Origin: Chitinophagaceae bacterium 26-R-25
GTDB lineage: Bacteria; Bacteroidota; Bacteroidia; Chitinophagales; Chitinophagaceae
Assembly (NCBI GenBank): GCA_029906195.1
Contig: JARWSJ010000002.1
Span: 1,364,001-1,428,000, forward strand
Reading direction: 5' to 3'
Length of the DNA: 64,000 nt
Shown: positions 1-8,147 of the stretch, piece after piece
Layout of the letters: each line of letters opens with the position of its first letter
Position numbering within the stretch: position 1 is the stretch's first letter
Program-made: the position numbers and the translations under genes
Notes under the pieces: generated by a model
What the model saw: the letters and a program-made list of their open reading frames with translations, nothing else
Databases searched by the model: none
What the model was told of the DNA's origin: nothing

Positions 1-1097
1 GCAAGGGACGTTGTTGATATAAATGAAATCAGGCCAATGCCTATTGCAAGAATGATAATGCCGCTTACAATAAGGTTGCCCCTTGGAAAACGCTTTACCA
101 GCAAGGGTGCCAGCATACACAGAACGATGCTGCCTGTCGACGAAGGTATCGTCCAAAGGCCAGCAGTAAACGAATCTAAACTACTAACCAATTGCAGGAA
201 TTGCCCCACAAAGAAGAACATCCCTGACCAACTAAAAAGTGCGATAAACAAAGAAAGTAATGCTGTTGTAAACGCTGAACTATTAAACAGTTTAAGCTCA
301 AACAAGGGATGGGGTAGCGTTTGCTGGCGTTTTATAAACAGTATCATAACAGCAATTCCTGCAGCAATGAATAGCAAAGGTGTTGAGGAAAAACCATCTT
401 CGGCCAATCGCTTTACACCAAAAATAAAAAACAGTATGGAAGCGATGAGCAACATCGCACTTTGCAAATCAAGTTTGCCGGCATTGTTATCCTTGAACTC
501 CGGCAAAAGAAATGGTGCGGACAACAAAAGTAAAAACAAGATGGGCAACGCGATTAAAAATACCGAACCCCACCAAAAGTGATTTAACAGAAACCCGCCA
601 ACCATTGGTCCGATCATTGTGCCTGAGGAAAAACAAGTTGTGTACAGGCCCATCGCGAAAGTGCGCTCAACATCATTGCGGAACAGGTTTCGAATGAGGG
701 ATAAAGTGGTTGGCAACAGCGTTGCTCCTGCGATGCCCATGATGGCACGGGATACAATCAGCATGAAAGCACTCGTTGAAAACGCAGCCAATGTGGATGC
801 AGCAGCAAAAGAAATACAACCGGTTATCAATAATTTTTTAAGCCCGATTCTATCACCCAATGTGCCCATCACAATCAGCAGTCCCGATTCAAGAAAACCA
901 TAAATGTCTGTTATCCACAAGAGCTCTGCGCTTGTTGGTTTCAATGACGCACTGATTGCCGGTAGCGCCAGATAGGTAATGGTCATGTCCATAGACACCA
1001 GCAATGTTGGCAGGACCAACACTGTAAGACCGAGCCATTCGCGGCGCGTTGCCTTTGAGGTTGTCAACGAAACGGAAGACGAAACGGATGCAGACAT
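1..1097 (-). CDS. MFS multidrug efflux transporter, DHA2/SmvA-EmrB-like (partial, 3' end outside window)
   Basis: Probable inner-membrane drug:proton antiporter of the major facilitator superfamily, 14-helix DHA2 branch (QacA/SmvA/EmrB relatives). Only the first 365 residues are visible because the gene runs off the left edge. The ATG at 1097 gives a polar serine-rich start, then helix 1 with SMDMTITYLALPAIS, helix 2 with LLWITDIYGF, and the motif A loop GTLGDRIGLKKL. A later stretch reads RAIMGIAGATLLPTTLSL, followed by the motif C-like GPMVGG segment, both typical of this branch. No stop interrupts the parts of the frame I translated. It is divergent from the LytS-like kinase at 1377. Substrate cannot be told from sequence. 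The family is well supported; the subgroup is inferred from these motifs. Confidence 0.85.
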   Translation of the reverse strand, partial: MSASVSSSVSLTTSKATRREWLGLTVLVLPTLLVSMDMTITYLALPAISASLKPTSAELLWITDIYGFLESGLLIVMGTLGDRIGLKKLLITGCISFAAASTLAAFSTSAFMLIVSRAIMGIAGATLLPTTLSLIRNLFRNDVERTFAMGLYTTCFSSGTMIGPMVGGFLLNHFWWGSVFLIALPILFLLLLSAPFLLPEFKDNNAGKLDLQSAMLLIASILFFIFGVKRLAEDGFSSTPLLFIAAGIAVMILFIKRQQTLPHPLFELKLFNSSAFTTALLSLFIALFSWSGMFFFVGQFLQLVSSLDSFTAGLWTIPSSTGSIVLCMLAPLLVKRFPRGNLIVSGIIILAIGIGLISFISTTSL

Positions 1098-1186
1098 GTG
1101 ATGCAAATGAATGCTTAAAAATACTCGCAAAGTTTTGCAGGCAAAAGGGGGTAGTGCGACATTTTGGAGGGTCAAATGCGAGGTTG

Positions 1187-1335
1187 AATTAAGAATTAGG
1201 AATTAAGAATTAAGAATTCATAAGAGTTCATTTTCACAAGGTTGTTTGATCAGCTTGCCAATTTTAGAGTTGGAGAAAAATGTTCGTTGTGCCACAGAGT
1301 ACCAATTCTTAATTCTTAATTTTTAATTCCTAATT
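1187..1335. repeat. Inverted repeat, AATTAAGAATT family
   Basis: Left arm 1187-1219 is built from repeated AATTAAG/AATTAGG units; right arm 1304-1335 is its imperfect reverse complement; the loop is about 84 bp. The left arm is identical over 33 bp to the left arm at 19028-19060, so this is a dispersed element. It lies between two divergent genes, so here it cannot be a simple 3' terminator. Confidence 0.8.
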
Positions 1336-1376
1336 GTCAATTGTCTCTATATTCGTATTCGTAACCTGACCATTAC

Positions 1377-2537
1377 ATGAAACTAAACATTTCAGTTATA
1401 CTTGTGCATTTTATCGGCTGGATATTGTTTTTATCCTTGCCGGTATTGTTTTTTGCAGGCTATAACAACGGTGATGGCATTGGGCGGTTTCTGTTTTCAG
1501 GAGCGTATTGGGTGTATTTTGTTTTTTATTGTTCGCTGTTTTATGTCCACACATTTGTGCTGTTGCCCAAGCTGTATTTCACTGGAAAGAAGATATGGTA
1601 CGCATTGATATTGATTGCTTTGTTTTTTCTGACGCTTACGTTACGGCCCTTTGATTTGCTCACATTCAAGCGGAGGGAGTTTAATGAAAAAGAGATGACT
1701 GGCAACGAACGAAGAATGTTTCGCGACAGGATGCCATTAACCTCAATGCCACATGATCCGGGAGAAATGCGGCCTCCCAGCCTCAATCCGCAGAACATAC
1801 AACCCCCACCTCCAAATGGTTTTGGTCAAAGGAGGGGACCACATATTGATATCGTAAGCTTATTTCTATACTTCCTGATTATTGCGCTTAGCCTGGCTTT
1901 GGAGATTTCAAGGCGGCTGTCAAAAGCGGAGCAAAAATTACTCATCACAGAATCTGAAAAAGCGAGAGCCGAACTTTCTTTTTTGAAGGCGCAAATAAAT
2001 CCACATTTTCTTTTTAACACGCTTAACAATATCTATTCTCTATCGTTGCTGAAAAATGAGAAAACACCTGAAGCTATTATGAAGCTGTCTAACATAATGC
2101 GTTATGTAACAGATGATGTGCATGAGGATTTTGTGCCACTGAAGGATGAATTGGATTGCATTGCGGATTACATTTACCTTCAAGAACTACGATTGGGAAA
2201 GAATGTGCAATTGTGTTTTAAAATTACCGGAGATAGTGATGGCAAAGAGATTGCGCCACTACTGCTGATGACGTTTATCGAAAATGTTTTCAAGCATGGT
2301 GTTAGCAATCATGAAACATCGGTGTTGAAAATTCACTTGGCCGTCGAGGATACGCAGCTTGTTTTTACTACTCACAACAAGATATTTTTAGCAAGTGAAC
2401 AATTGGAAAGAGCAGGGCAGGGGATTGAAAATGCGACCAAGAGATTGCAGTTGCTTTATCCCCACAAACATAGTTTGCAAATAGAAAACTCGAATGGTTA
2501 TTACGACGTAAAACTAACTTTACAATTTAGTGAATAG
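1377..2537 (+). CDS. LytS-like sensor histidine kinase (His_kinase family)
   Basis: Inner-membrane sensor kinase that should phosphorylate the LytTR regulator encoded immediately downstream. Hydrophobic segments lie near residues 5-28, 38-64, 74-89 and 157-179; between the third and fourth is a Pro/Met/Arg-rich loop. The phospho-acceptor box is KAQINPHFLFNTLNNIYSL with the His at residue 210, the signature of the LytS/YehU-type His_kinase domain. The ATPase part shows FIENVFKHG (N box) and GQGIENATKRLQ (G box). At 386 residues it has the compact size usual for Bacteroidota LytS proteins. No periplasmic sensor domain is seen, so the signal is unknown. The stop is at 2535-2537, one base before the regulator's ATG, implying translational coupling. 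Confidence 0.9.
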   Translation: MKLNISVILVHFIGWILFLSLPVLFFAGYNNGDGIGRFLFSGAYWVYFVFYCSLFYVHTFVLLPKLYFTGKKIWYALILIALFFLTLTLRPFDLLTFKRREFNEKEMTGNERRMFRDRMPLTSMPHDPGEMRPPSLNPQNIQPPPPNGFGQRRGPHIDIVSLFLYFLIIALSLALEISRRLSKAEQKLLITESEKARAELSFLKAQINPHFLFNTLNNIYSLSLLKNEKTPEAIMKLSNIMRYVTDDVHEDFVPLKDELDCIADYIYLQELRLGKNVQLCFKITGDSDGKEIAPLLLMTFIENVFKHGVSNHETSVLKIHLAVEDTQLVFTTHNKIFLASEQLERAGQGIENATKRLQLLYPHKHSLQIENSNGYYDVKLTLQFSE

Positions 2538-2538
2538 T

Positions 2539-3237
2539 ATGAAACTCAGATGTGTAGCGATAGACGACGAGCCCCTGGCATTGGCACTTGTGCAGGAATA
2601 CATCAGCAGAATGCCTGAATTGAGGCTCTTGCATTCATTTGAAGATGCTATTGCGGGTAGTGAATTTTTGCGCAATAATCCTGTAGATATTTTGTTTGTA
2701 GACATCAATATGCCAGATATTTCAGGGCTTTCACTAGTTGCTTCACTTGAAGAGAAGCCTGCGGTTATTTTTACTACGGCATATAAAAAGTTTGCTTTCG
2801 AAGGTTTTGAACTGGAGGCAGTGGATTACCTTCTGAAGCCCATTAGCTTTGAACGATTCGAAAAGGCAGTGAAGAAAGCTTTGCAGGTGCTTAAGAGGAA
2901 AGAAAAAGAAACAGAAACGGCACAAGACGACTTCTTTGTGTGGAGTGAATACAAGCAGGTTAAAATTGATTTGTCGCAGATAGAATTTATTGAAGCAAGG
3001 GAAGATTATGTATTGTTTCATCGGCTGAATCATAAGCCGGTATTGTCTTTGATGACGTTGAAGAGCGTTCAGGAGAAATTGCCGATCACTAAATTTATTC
3101 GCATACACCGCAGTTATATTATCCCCGTGTCCGGGATAAAACTCATCAGCTCGAAAAAAGTGACCCTTACATCCGGCAGGGAACTTCCTGTAGGAAACAG
3201 CTATGCAGCAAATCTGCAAGAAGTAGCACGCAGATAG
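2539..3237 (+). CDS. LytTR-family response regulator
   Basis: DNA-binding response regulator paired with the kinase upstream. The receiver domain occupies about residues 1-115, with the acidic pocket at DDE (9-11), the phospho-acceptor Asp55 in FVDINMPD and the conserved Lys in LLKPISFERF. The C-terminal LytTR domain (about 135-230) contains IEFIEAREDYVLFH and FIRIHRSYIIP, typical of the family. I chose the ATG at 2539; a GTG at 2530 would overlap the kinase by 8 nt and add three residues. Targets are unknown. The second LytTR regulator in the window (43317-44033) has the same architecture. Confidence 0.9.
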   Translation: MKLRCVAIDDEPLALALVQEYISRMPELRLLHSFEDAIAGSEFLRNNPVDILFVDINMPDISGLSLVASLEEKPAVIFTTAYKKFAFEGFELEAVDYLLKPISFERFEKAVKKALQVLKRKEKETETAQDDFFVWSEYKQVKIDLSQIEFIEAREDYVLFHRLNHKPVLSLMTLKSVQEKLPITKFIRIHRSYIIPVSGIKLISSKKVTLTSGRELPVGNSYAANLQEVARR

Positions 3238-3518
3238 AGAGCACACAAATGAAACTGATTTGACTGATTTACACTGATTTTTTTTCTTCTATTTTGACTT
3301 TCTAAACTTATCAAGAGCTGCATCTTTAGTAGTTTGCAAACACTTTAGCAACCCCTATTAATTACTAATTATTAATTGTTAATTCGCTTCATCGGTACAT
3401 CGCCTTCATTCACCGACACTTTATTTTTTAGTGTTCTGTCGATGCATAATTTCGGATAGAATAATACAGAGAATACCGTGCTATAATTCTACTCCCTTGT
3501 TTTTTTAAATCAATTTTT
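3238..3518. other. Gene-free stretch with solo repeat arms
   Basis: Contains three closely spaced ACTGATTT units (3253-3282) and a single AATTATTAATTGTTAATT-type arm (about 3358-3383) with no inverted partner. No convincing gene or terminator was seen. Confidence 0.5.
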
Positions 3519-4265
3519 ATGGACAGAAAGCTTTTCGTAAGGCATGCATTCTCAGCTTTAGGCATTGTCGCTGTTGCTCCGTTAATACACGCGTGCAGTA
3601 AAAACAACGACTCTTCTTCAACATCATCGGACGGGTCCTCGGGCAGTAGCAGCAACATTACAACCGATACAAGTTGCTCGGTTTCTCCTACAGAAACAGA
3701 AGGCCCGTTTCCCACAAAGCAACCCTCGTCTTATGTGAGAAGTGACATTACCAAAGGTGATGGAATAGGCTCGCCACTTACGGCAAAAATTACCATTGTT
3801 AACAGTAACAATAATTGCAAATCGATTGAAGGGGCAATCGTTGATATCTGGCACTGCGATGTAGATGGTAATTACTCTGAGTACGGTGGTACGCAAATGC
3901 AGTCGACCAACCTTCAATCTGTGCATTGGTTGCGTGGCAGGCAGGTCACAGATGCTAACGGTCTCGTTACATTCAAATCTATTTTCCCTGGTTGGTATCA
4001 AGGTCGTGCCACGCATATACATGTGCATGTGTACAACACAAGTGGCACTTCCTTGCTTGTTACCCAAATAGCGTTTCCCGATACGATGGCTATTACAGTG
4101 AACAGCACCGGTTCCGGATATGGTTACACAAAAGGAACCAGTGGATACACGTATAACAACGCAGACAATGTTTTCAGTGATTCTGTAGCGAAGGAAATGG
4201 CAACAGTTACAGGCAGTGTTGATAAGGGGTTTGATTTGGCTATTACCGTTAAAGCAAATGCGTAA
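3519..4265 (+). CDS. Intradiol ring-cleavage dioxygenase-like lipoprotein
   Basis: Resembles the protocatechuate/catechol intradiol dioxygenase superfamily (non-haem Fe(III), two Tyr and two His ligands) but carries an export signal, so it would act outside the cytoplasm. The N-terminus is a hydrophobic helix ending in a possible lipobox LIHAC (Cys26), then a Ser-rich linker. The dioxygenase core shows TETEGPFPTKQ, VDIWHCDVDGNYSEYGG (candidate Tyr ligand), FPGWYQGRATHIHVHVY (Tyr plus the HxH ligand pair) and a C-terminal beta region. At 248 residues the size fits exported members. No other aromatic-degradation genes are nearby, so the substrate is unknown; exported homologues are common in Bacteroidota and few are characterised. 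Confidence 0.82.
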   Translation: MDRKLFVRHAFSALGIVAVAPLIHACSKNNDSSSTSSDGSSGSSSNITTDTSCSVSPTETEGPFPTKQPSSYVRSDITKGDGIGSPLTAKITIVNSNNNCKSIEGAIVDIWHCDVDGNYSEYGGTQMQSTNLQSVHWLRGRQVTDANGLVTFKSIFPGWYQGRATHIHVHVYNTSGTSLLVTQIAFPDTMAITVNSTGSGYGYTKGTSGYTYNNADNVFSDSVAKEMATVTGSVDKGFDLAITVKANA

Positions 4266-4276
4266 GATGAATGGCA

Positions 4277-4414
4277 GCCAGTAGCCGGTTGCCGGTGGCC
4301 GGGTTCCTATGTGCATCGGTCCCGTGATTAAAGAACTGCAAAATTTACCAGAGGAAACGTCGTTGTCCAACACACTGGCAACCGGCAACTGGCTACCGGC
4401 AACCGGTCACTGGC
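4277..4414. repeat. Inverted repeat, CCGGTTGCCGGT family
   Basis: Left arm 4277-4300 and right arm 4374-4414 are GC-rich reverse complements made of GCCGGTTGCC-like units, with a loop of about 73 bp. It follows the dioxygenase-like gene by 11 bp. A related single arm occurs at about 10274-10295. Confidence 0.75.
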
Positions 4415-4450
4415 CACTGTCCACCCGAAACCCTAATAAAGCAAAAGGTT

Positions 4451-4960
4451 ATGAAACGAAGGATCGTTACACTTTGTTACAGGAAAATAATAGATGCCAA
4501 TTGCAGCGATGAATGGTGCAGAAATGTGTTTGGCGCCACTTACCAGGAATTTAAGATGCAGGCACAATTCTACAATCAACAAAAGAAGCACACCACATAC
4601 AAGCAGATGATTGATGATGTGCCTGGTGCGAAGAAATTGAATTTCCTTGTAAGTGCCGCCATTATTGATTATTTGAAAGAATTGAATGACCAGGTGCCTG
4701 ACGTGGTGAATAACTTAGGAAGAGCATTTTTACGATTCAGGAATTTTCAGTTTGAGATCATTGAGTCGGATATTGCAACCAGTGCATCGCATGTAGTGGC
4801 CATTTATTTTATGTCGCAGCCTTTGATATGGCATGACACTGTAGGGGATCAAATGATCACTTCTGAAAAATACAACGATGATGATTGTGAAATGATCATC
4901 AATCAGTTTCGCCTTGGTGAAAACTTGGGAATTTATACACTTCAAACATTAGAGACATGA
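4451..4960 (+). CDS. Hypothetical protein, 169 aa
   Basis: Not recognised. A soluble-looking protein without signal peptide or membrane segment. It is rich in aromatic and acidic residues, with helical-looking segments at about 30-55 and 62-95. It is a genuine gene candidate because its stop overlaps the start of the pirin-like gene by four bases (ATGA at 4957-4960), the usual sign of a translationally coupled pair. The start ATG at 4451 lies just after a GC-rich repeat, and the next Met in frame is at residue 36. The first residues (RRIVTLCYRKIIDANC) could be non-native if translation begins later. Function would be sought together with its partner. Confidence 0.6.
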   Translation: MKRRIVTLCYRKIIDANCSDEWCRNVFGATYQEFKMQAQFYNQQKKHTTYKQMIDDVPGAKKLNFLVSAAIIDYLKELNDQVPDVVNNLGRAFLRFRNFQFEIIESDIATSASHVVAIYFMSQPLIWHDTVGDQMITSEKYNDDDCEMIINQFRLGENLGIYTLQTLET

Positions 4961-5670
4961 TTAGTCAAATACCTGCGAAAATGTATATCGCGGAGCAACG
5001 CGGACATTTTGAAAACGATCACCTGAGAGTGTATGCAACTTTTAATTTCGGTGAATATTTTAACGAACATAAAAAAGCTTTTGGGCCCTTGTATTTATTG
5101 AATGATAATACTTTGGCAGGCAATCATGTTTCACTAACAAAGTTTGAGGAAGATATGTACACAGTATTGCTGCCAATTGTGGGCACCATTGAATATGCCG
5201 ATAACGAAGGAACGCATGCGGTGATTCACTCCGGTGAAATGCAGTGCGGCTTCTACAAGAAAGATTCAGGGTTTGTGGTTAAGAATCCATATGAAACTGC
5301 ACTGGTGAATTATCTGCAAATCGGCATTGTTGGATCGTTCGCAGAAAAATTTGAAAAGCCACAACTCTTTCAATTTGACATTGATGGTTACAAAAATGTT
5401 TTGGTTGATATGAAATTGAGAGAGATTAATCCTGCCCTTCCTTTTACCATGACCATTTGCAAACTCTTTTCAAAAAAGGAACATACTTATTTCATGGAAA
5501 ATCCTGAAAATTCATTGTATGCTTTTGCAATAGAAGGCGAAAGCGAAGTAGATCAGAGATTGCTGCATGCAAGAGATGGCTTGGGTCTTCGGGATATTGA
5601 AAAGGTGCAAATAGAAGGATTAACGAACAATGCAATTTTGCTGCTGATAGAAATGACACAGAAAAGATAG
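4957..5670 (+). CDS. Pirin-like (cupin) protein, divergent
   Basis: Weakly pirin-like. The N-terminal block YIAEQRGHFENDHLRVYATF, then NFGEYF and FGPLYLLNDNTLAG, match the arrangement of pirin N-domains (RG ... FNFGEY ... FG.L.VLNDD). The metal-binding HPH motif expected shortly after is absent: the corresponding region reads HVSLTKFEEDMYTVLLPIVG. The C-terminal half (KLFSKKEHTYFMENPENSLY) looks like the second cupin. At 237 residues the length is normal for the family. It may therefore be a non-catalytic, non-iron relative. It is coupled to the 4451 gene by an ATGA overlap and followed by a probable intrinsic terminator at 5725-5759. Confidence 0.65.
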   Translation: MISQIPAKMYIAEQRGHFENDHLRVYATFNFGEYFNEHKKAFGPLYLLNDNTLAGNHVSLTKFEEDMYTVLLPIVGTIEYADNEGTHAVIHSGEMQCGFYKKDSGFVVKNPYETALVNYLQIGIVGSFAEKFEKPQLFQFDIDGYKNVLVDMKLREINPALPFTMTICKLFSKKEHTYFMENPENSLYAFAIEGESEVDQRLLHARDGLGLRDIEKVQIEGLTNNAILLLIEMTQKR

Positions 5671-5724
5671 TCCAAATGTTGCAGTTACAATAAGGTGTAT
5701 CAGGGTGTTTTTAAGGTTTACAAA

Positions 5725-5759
5725 AATGGCTCCGGCTCTCCGGGGTCATTGCCTTTTTT
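5725..5759 (+). terminator. Rho-independent terminator after the pirin-like gene
   Basis: Imperfect hairpin AATGGCTCCGG / CCGGGGTCATT (5726-5750, loop CTCT shared) followed by GCC and six T residues. It starts 55 bp past the stop at 5670 and is immediately followed by a solo TTGAAAA repeat. Confidence 0.6.
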
Positions 5760-5800
5760 GAAAATTGAAAGTTGAAAATTGAAAATTGAAAATTGAAAGT
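5758..5800. repeat. Solo arm, TTGAAAA family
   Basis: Six consecutive TTGAAAA/TTGAAAG heptamers with no inverted partner before the next gene. A different AATTCTTAATT-type arm lies at about 5900-5933. No gene is seen between 5671 and 5961. Confidence 0.75.
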
Positions 5801-5961
5801 GAGAGTTGTGGCTGTTAGTTGTTACGGTTTGGGATTGGGTGTAGGTTCCTTTTTTTGCCTGGAATTTGCCACCAACCAAGGCCTTGCTTGAGGCAGTATT
5901 AATTCTTAATTATTGATTTTTAATCCCTAATTTACCACTAGGTTTAACTAATAACAATCGT

Positions 5962-6789
5962 ATGAAAACAGCAATCCTCCATATAATCGCTTTCTTTTCT
6001 TTTGCCTACACTGCTTCGGCTCAAAAAGATTTGTCGGAAATGGCAGCGCCCATTGTGGAAGAAGGGAAAATGCTTTACCGCTCTGAAATGGCTTCATGGT
6101 ACGGCACGGATTTGTTTTTGGAAAAATATACCGACAGAGGAAATATCGGGGGCTATTTTTCTTACGCTGATGGCGATTCAACAAGATGCATTTTTTATTC
6201 GAATGACGAAAAACCGAAAGTGCTTGGCACAATCACGTTTGATAGCACTTACAGTACAAGTGTTGCAAGCGTCGATCTGACTGCGAGGTCATTTTCAAAA
6301 AATGAAAAAGAACTCTTTGTAATAAGAGATGCTGCAAAGAAATTGATGGTGTCAGATACCTTGTTCGAGAGTTTTCAAAATACATCATTGAATCTCATTC
6401 CTATTAGCATTAAGGGGGAGAATAGAGTATACATTCTTACCGGTGCCGAAAAGAAGGGCGTTGTCATTTTTGGGAATGATTATTTGCTAACGTTTAATAG
6501 GGATGGAAAGGTGTTGACAAAAAAGAAACTACATGCCAATATTTTGCCTTCGTATTATGGAGAGAAGGATGGCAAAAAATCTGTGGGCTCCATTCATTCA
6601 CACAATTCGCAGACGGGTGATTTTATGACCGCGACAGATATCTGCACGTTGATGCTTTATGAAAAGATGGCGGAATGGGAGCAGTATGTGGTGCTGAGCG
6701 AACACTATGTGAATATCTGGAACTGTAAGACCAACACGCTTACTGTGCGGCCAAGAGAGAGTGAAAAAGAGATGAAGCAGACGATGTAG
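5962..6789 (+). CDS. Hypothetical secreted protein with a JAMM-like motif
   Basis: Not assigned to a family. The first 20 residues form a clear Sec signal peptide ending TASAQ. The mature 255 residues are beta-rich. Near the C-terminus is SIHSHNSQTGDFMTATD (residues 211-226). This resembles the JAB1/MPN zinc motif HxHx7SxxD, with H212, H214 and D226, but it has one extra spacer residue and Thr in place of Ser. That is suggestive only, and no matching upstream Glu was identified. The last 14 codons belong to a 148-bp segment tandemly repeated just downstream (6897-7045), so a second copy of the gene tail exists without a body. Transcribed alone; no partner is evident. Confidence 0.65.
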   Translation: MKTAILHIIAFFSFAYTASAQKDLSEMAAPIVEEGKMLYRSEMASWYGTDLFLEKYTDRGNIGGYFSYADGDSTRCIFYSNDEKPKVLGTITFDSTYSTSVASVDLTARSFSKNEKELFVIRDAAKKLMVSDTLFESFQNTSLNLIPISIKGENRVYILTGAEKKGVVIFGNDYLLTFNRDGKVLTKKKLHANILPSYYGEKDGKKSVGSIHSHNSQTGDFMTATDICTLMLYEKMAEWEQYVVLSEHYVNIWNCKTNTLTVRPRESEKEMKQTM

Positions 6790-7045
6790 GAAGATGTGCT
6801 ATCACTTGAACTGTTTGAGATTTTTTTTTACCACTAAGACACTAAGGGCACTGAGTTTCACTAAGAAGTGCCTGGCGTTCAAACAATCCTTAGTGAGGCC
6901 AAGAGAGAGTGAAAAAGAGATGAAGCAGACGATGTAGGAAGATGTGCTATCACTCGAACTGGTTGAGATTTTTTTTTTACCACTAAGACACTAAGGGCAC
7001 TGAGTTTCACTAAGAAGTGCTTGGCGTTCAAACAATCCTTAGTGA
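6749..7045. repeat. 148-bp tandem duplication carrying the gene tail
   Basis: Copy 1 is 6749-6896 and copy 2 is 6897-7045. I count three substitutions and one extra T in the poly-T run. Each copy contains the last 41 nt of the preceding gene including its TAG, a T-rich tract and one left arm of the CACTAAGACACTAAGG repeat. Only one right arm (7046-7076) follows. Confidence 0.9.
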
Positions 7046-7076
7046 GGCTTAGTGCCCTTAGTGTCTTAGTGGTAAA
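6829..7076. repeat. Inverted repeat, CACTAAGACACTAAGG family (doubled left arm)
   Basis: Left arms at 6829-6870 and 6978-7017, right arm 7046-7076. The inner pair makes a near-perfect stem (ACCACTAAGACACTAAGGGC against its complement) with a loop of about 30-45 bp. It sits between the convergent genes ending at 6789 and 7105; preceding T runs at 6821-6829 and 6969-6978 read as A runs on the minus strand. Confidence 0.85.
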
Positions 7077-7104
7077 TCTTTGAGACGCGAAGCATCTCCT
7101 TAGC

Positions 7105-7959
7105 TTACTTAACTTTCAACCTCCATGTCTCTCTTACCTTTCCGATCTTACGGAATTCTTCAAGCTGGTCGGGTGTAAGATTTTCAACAAAATAAGGATA
7201 GGCACTCAGTTCTTTATAATCGATCTCATTTACTTTGTCGATCACAAAACCCATGCGATCAAAGAAGTCTCTGGCGCTTTGTTCATCATCAAATTTCTTT
7301 TCGTCAATGCGATGAGCTTCGGTGAATTCTCCTAATGCATCTTTACGTTTCAGGGTTTTGCTGAGATCTTTTTTAAAATAGATATCACCTGTGATCCAAT
7401 AACCGCCCCGTTTCCTGAGTATGTGATGGATGATCTGACAAAGCGTTTCTTTTTCCTGTGTTTCGAGATACATTAGCAGGCCTTCATTCACAATGGCTAT
7501 TGGGCCTTTTTCAAAATGCTTTACTACTTTCGAAAATCGATGATCGTCTAACACATTTAAAGGCAATAGTTCAAGCTTACTGTGTTTTCGGACATCATCC
7601 ACAAGTTCGGCAATGATTTCTTTTTTTGATTCAATAATATTGGGAAGGTCGGTATCGATATAGTGCAGATGATTTTTAACAGTGGTCATTTCCAAACCGC
7701 GAAAAGAAAAGCCTGAAGAAAGTTCAAGAATATTATGCGCGTCAATATCTTCGAGCATTTCATTGATGCTAAAATAACGTGCCTCAAAGTGTAATATTCT
7801 TGCCCATAACCTCGCGTCCTTATTGTCGTAATCCGGTTCATACGGTTCGGGGCGCAACATAAGTTCAGCAGCTTCTTTGGCGTAGGGGATATCCGTAATT
7901 CCTTTCATTAATAGCAAAGCCCTGGCAGATGGACTGATGGTTGAATAATCTTTTAGCAT
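7105..7959 (-). CDS. LCM-family SAM-dependent methyltransferase
   Basis: Class I methyltransferase resembling the leucine carboxyl methyltransferase (LCM/PPM) family, cytoplasmic. Motif I is NILELSSGFSFRG (about residues 73-85), with HYIDTDLPNIIESKK after it (acidic end of strand 2 for SAM). LLPLNVLDD (motif II region) and IAIVNEGLLMYLETQEK follow, and the last is the family's hallmark EGLLMYL block. Length of 284 residues is typical. The ATG at 7957-7959 is the only good start. In Bacteroidota such proteins are often annotated as class I SAM methyltransferases of unknown substrate; O-methylation of a small carboxylic acid is possible but not shown. It is convergent with the secreted protein at 5962 and divergent from the hydrolase at 8148. 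Confidence 0.82.
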   Translation of the reverse strand: MLKDYSTISPSARALLLMKGITDIPYAKEAAELMLRPEPYEPDYDNKDARLWARILHFEARYFSINEMLEDIDAHNILELSSGFSFRGLEMTTVKNHLHYIDTDLPNIIESKKEIIAELVDDVRKHSKLELLPLNVLDDHRFSKVVKHFEKGPIAIVNEGLLMYLETQEKETLCQIIHHILRKRGGYWITGDIYFKKDLSKTLKRKDALGEFTEAHRIDEKKFDDEQSARDFFDRMGFVIDKVNEIDYKELSAYPYFVENLTPDQLEEFRKIGKVRETWRLKVK

Positions 7960-8147
7960 AGCATCGTTATTTTTCAGATAAACTTGTTGGTTATGTCCAG
8001 TAAGTTAACAAAAAGCCTACGAAGTAAAAAGTGACACTGCTCAGTATGTGGAAAACTGATTTTAATGATAAAACGAACCCGCTAATTGTCGCATTTACAC
8101 ACTATTAAGTTGGCCGGAGATTTTTATTTTTGAGGAAAATCAGGACT

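Noticed and set aside
1-903. Plus-strand frames at the left edge
   Set aside because: They lie opposite the MFS exporter, whose minus-strand translation contains the transporter motifs.
3519-3600. Tat signal for the dioxygenase-like protein
   Set aside because: No twin arginine (sequence begins MDRKLFVRH); a lipoprotein-type signal fits better.
6595-6639. Firm call of a JAMM metalloprotease
   Set aside because: Spacing is off by one residue, Ser is replaced by Thr and no partner Glu was found; kept only as a low-interest observation.
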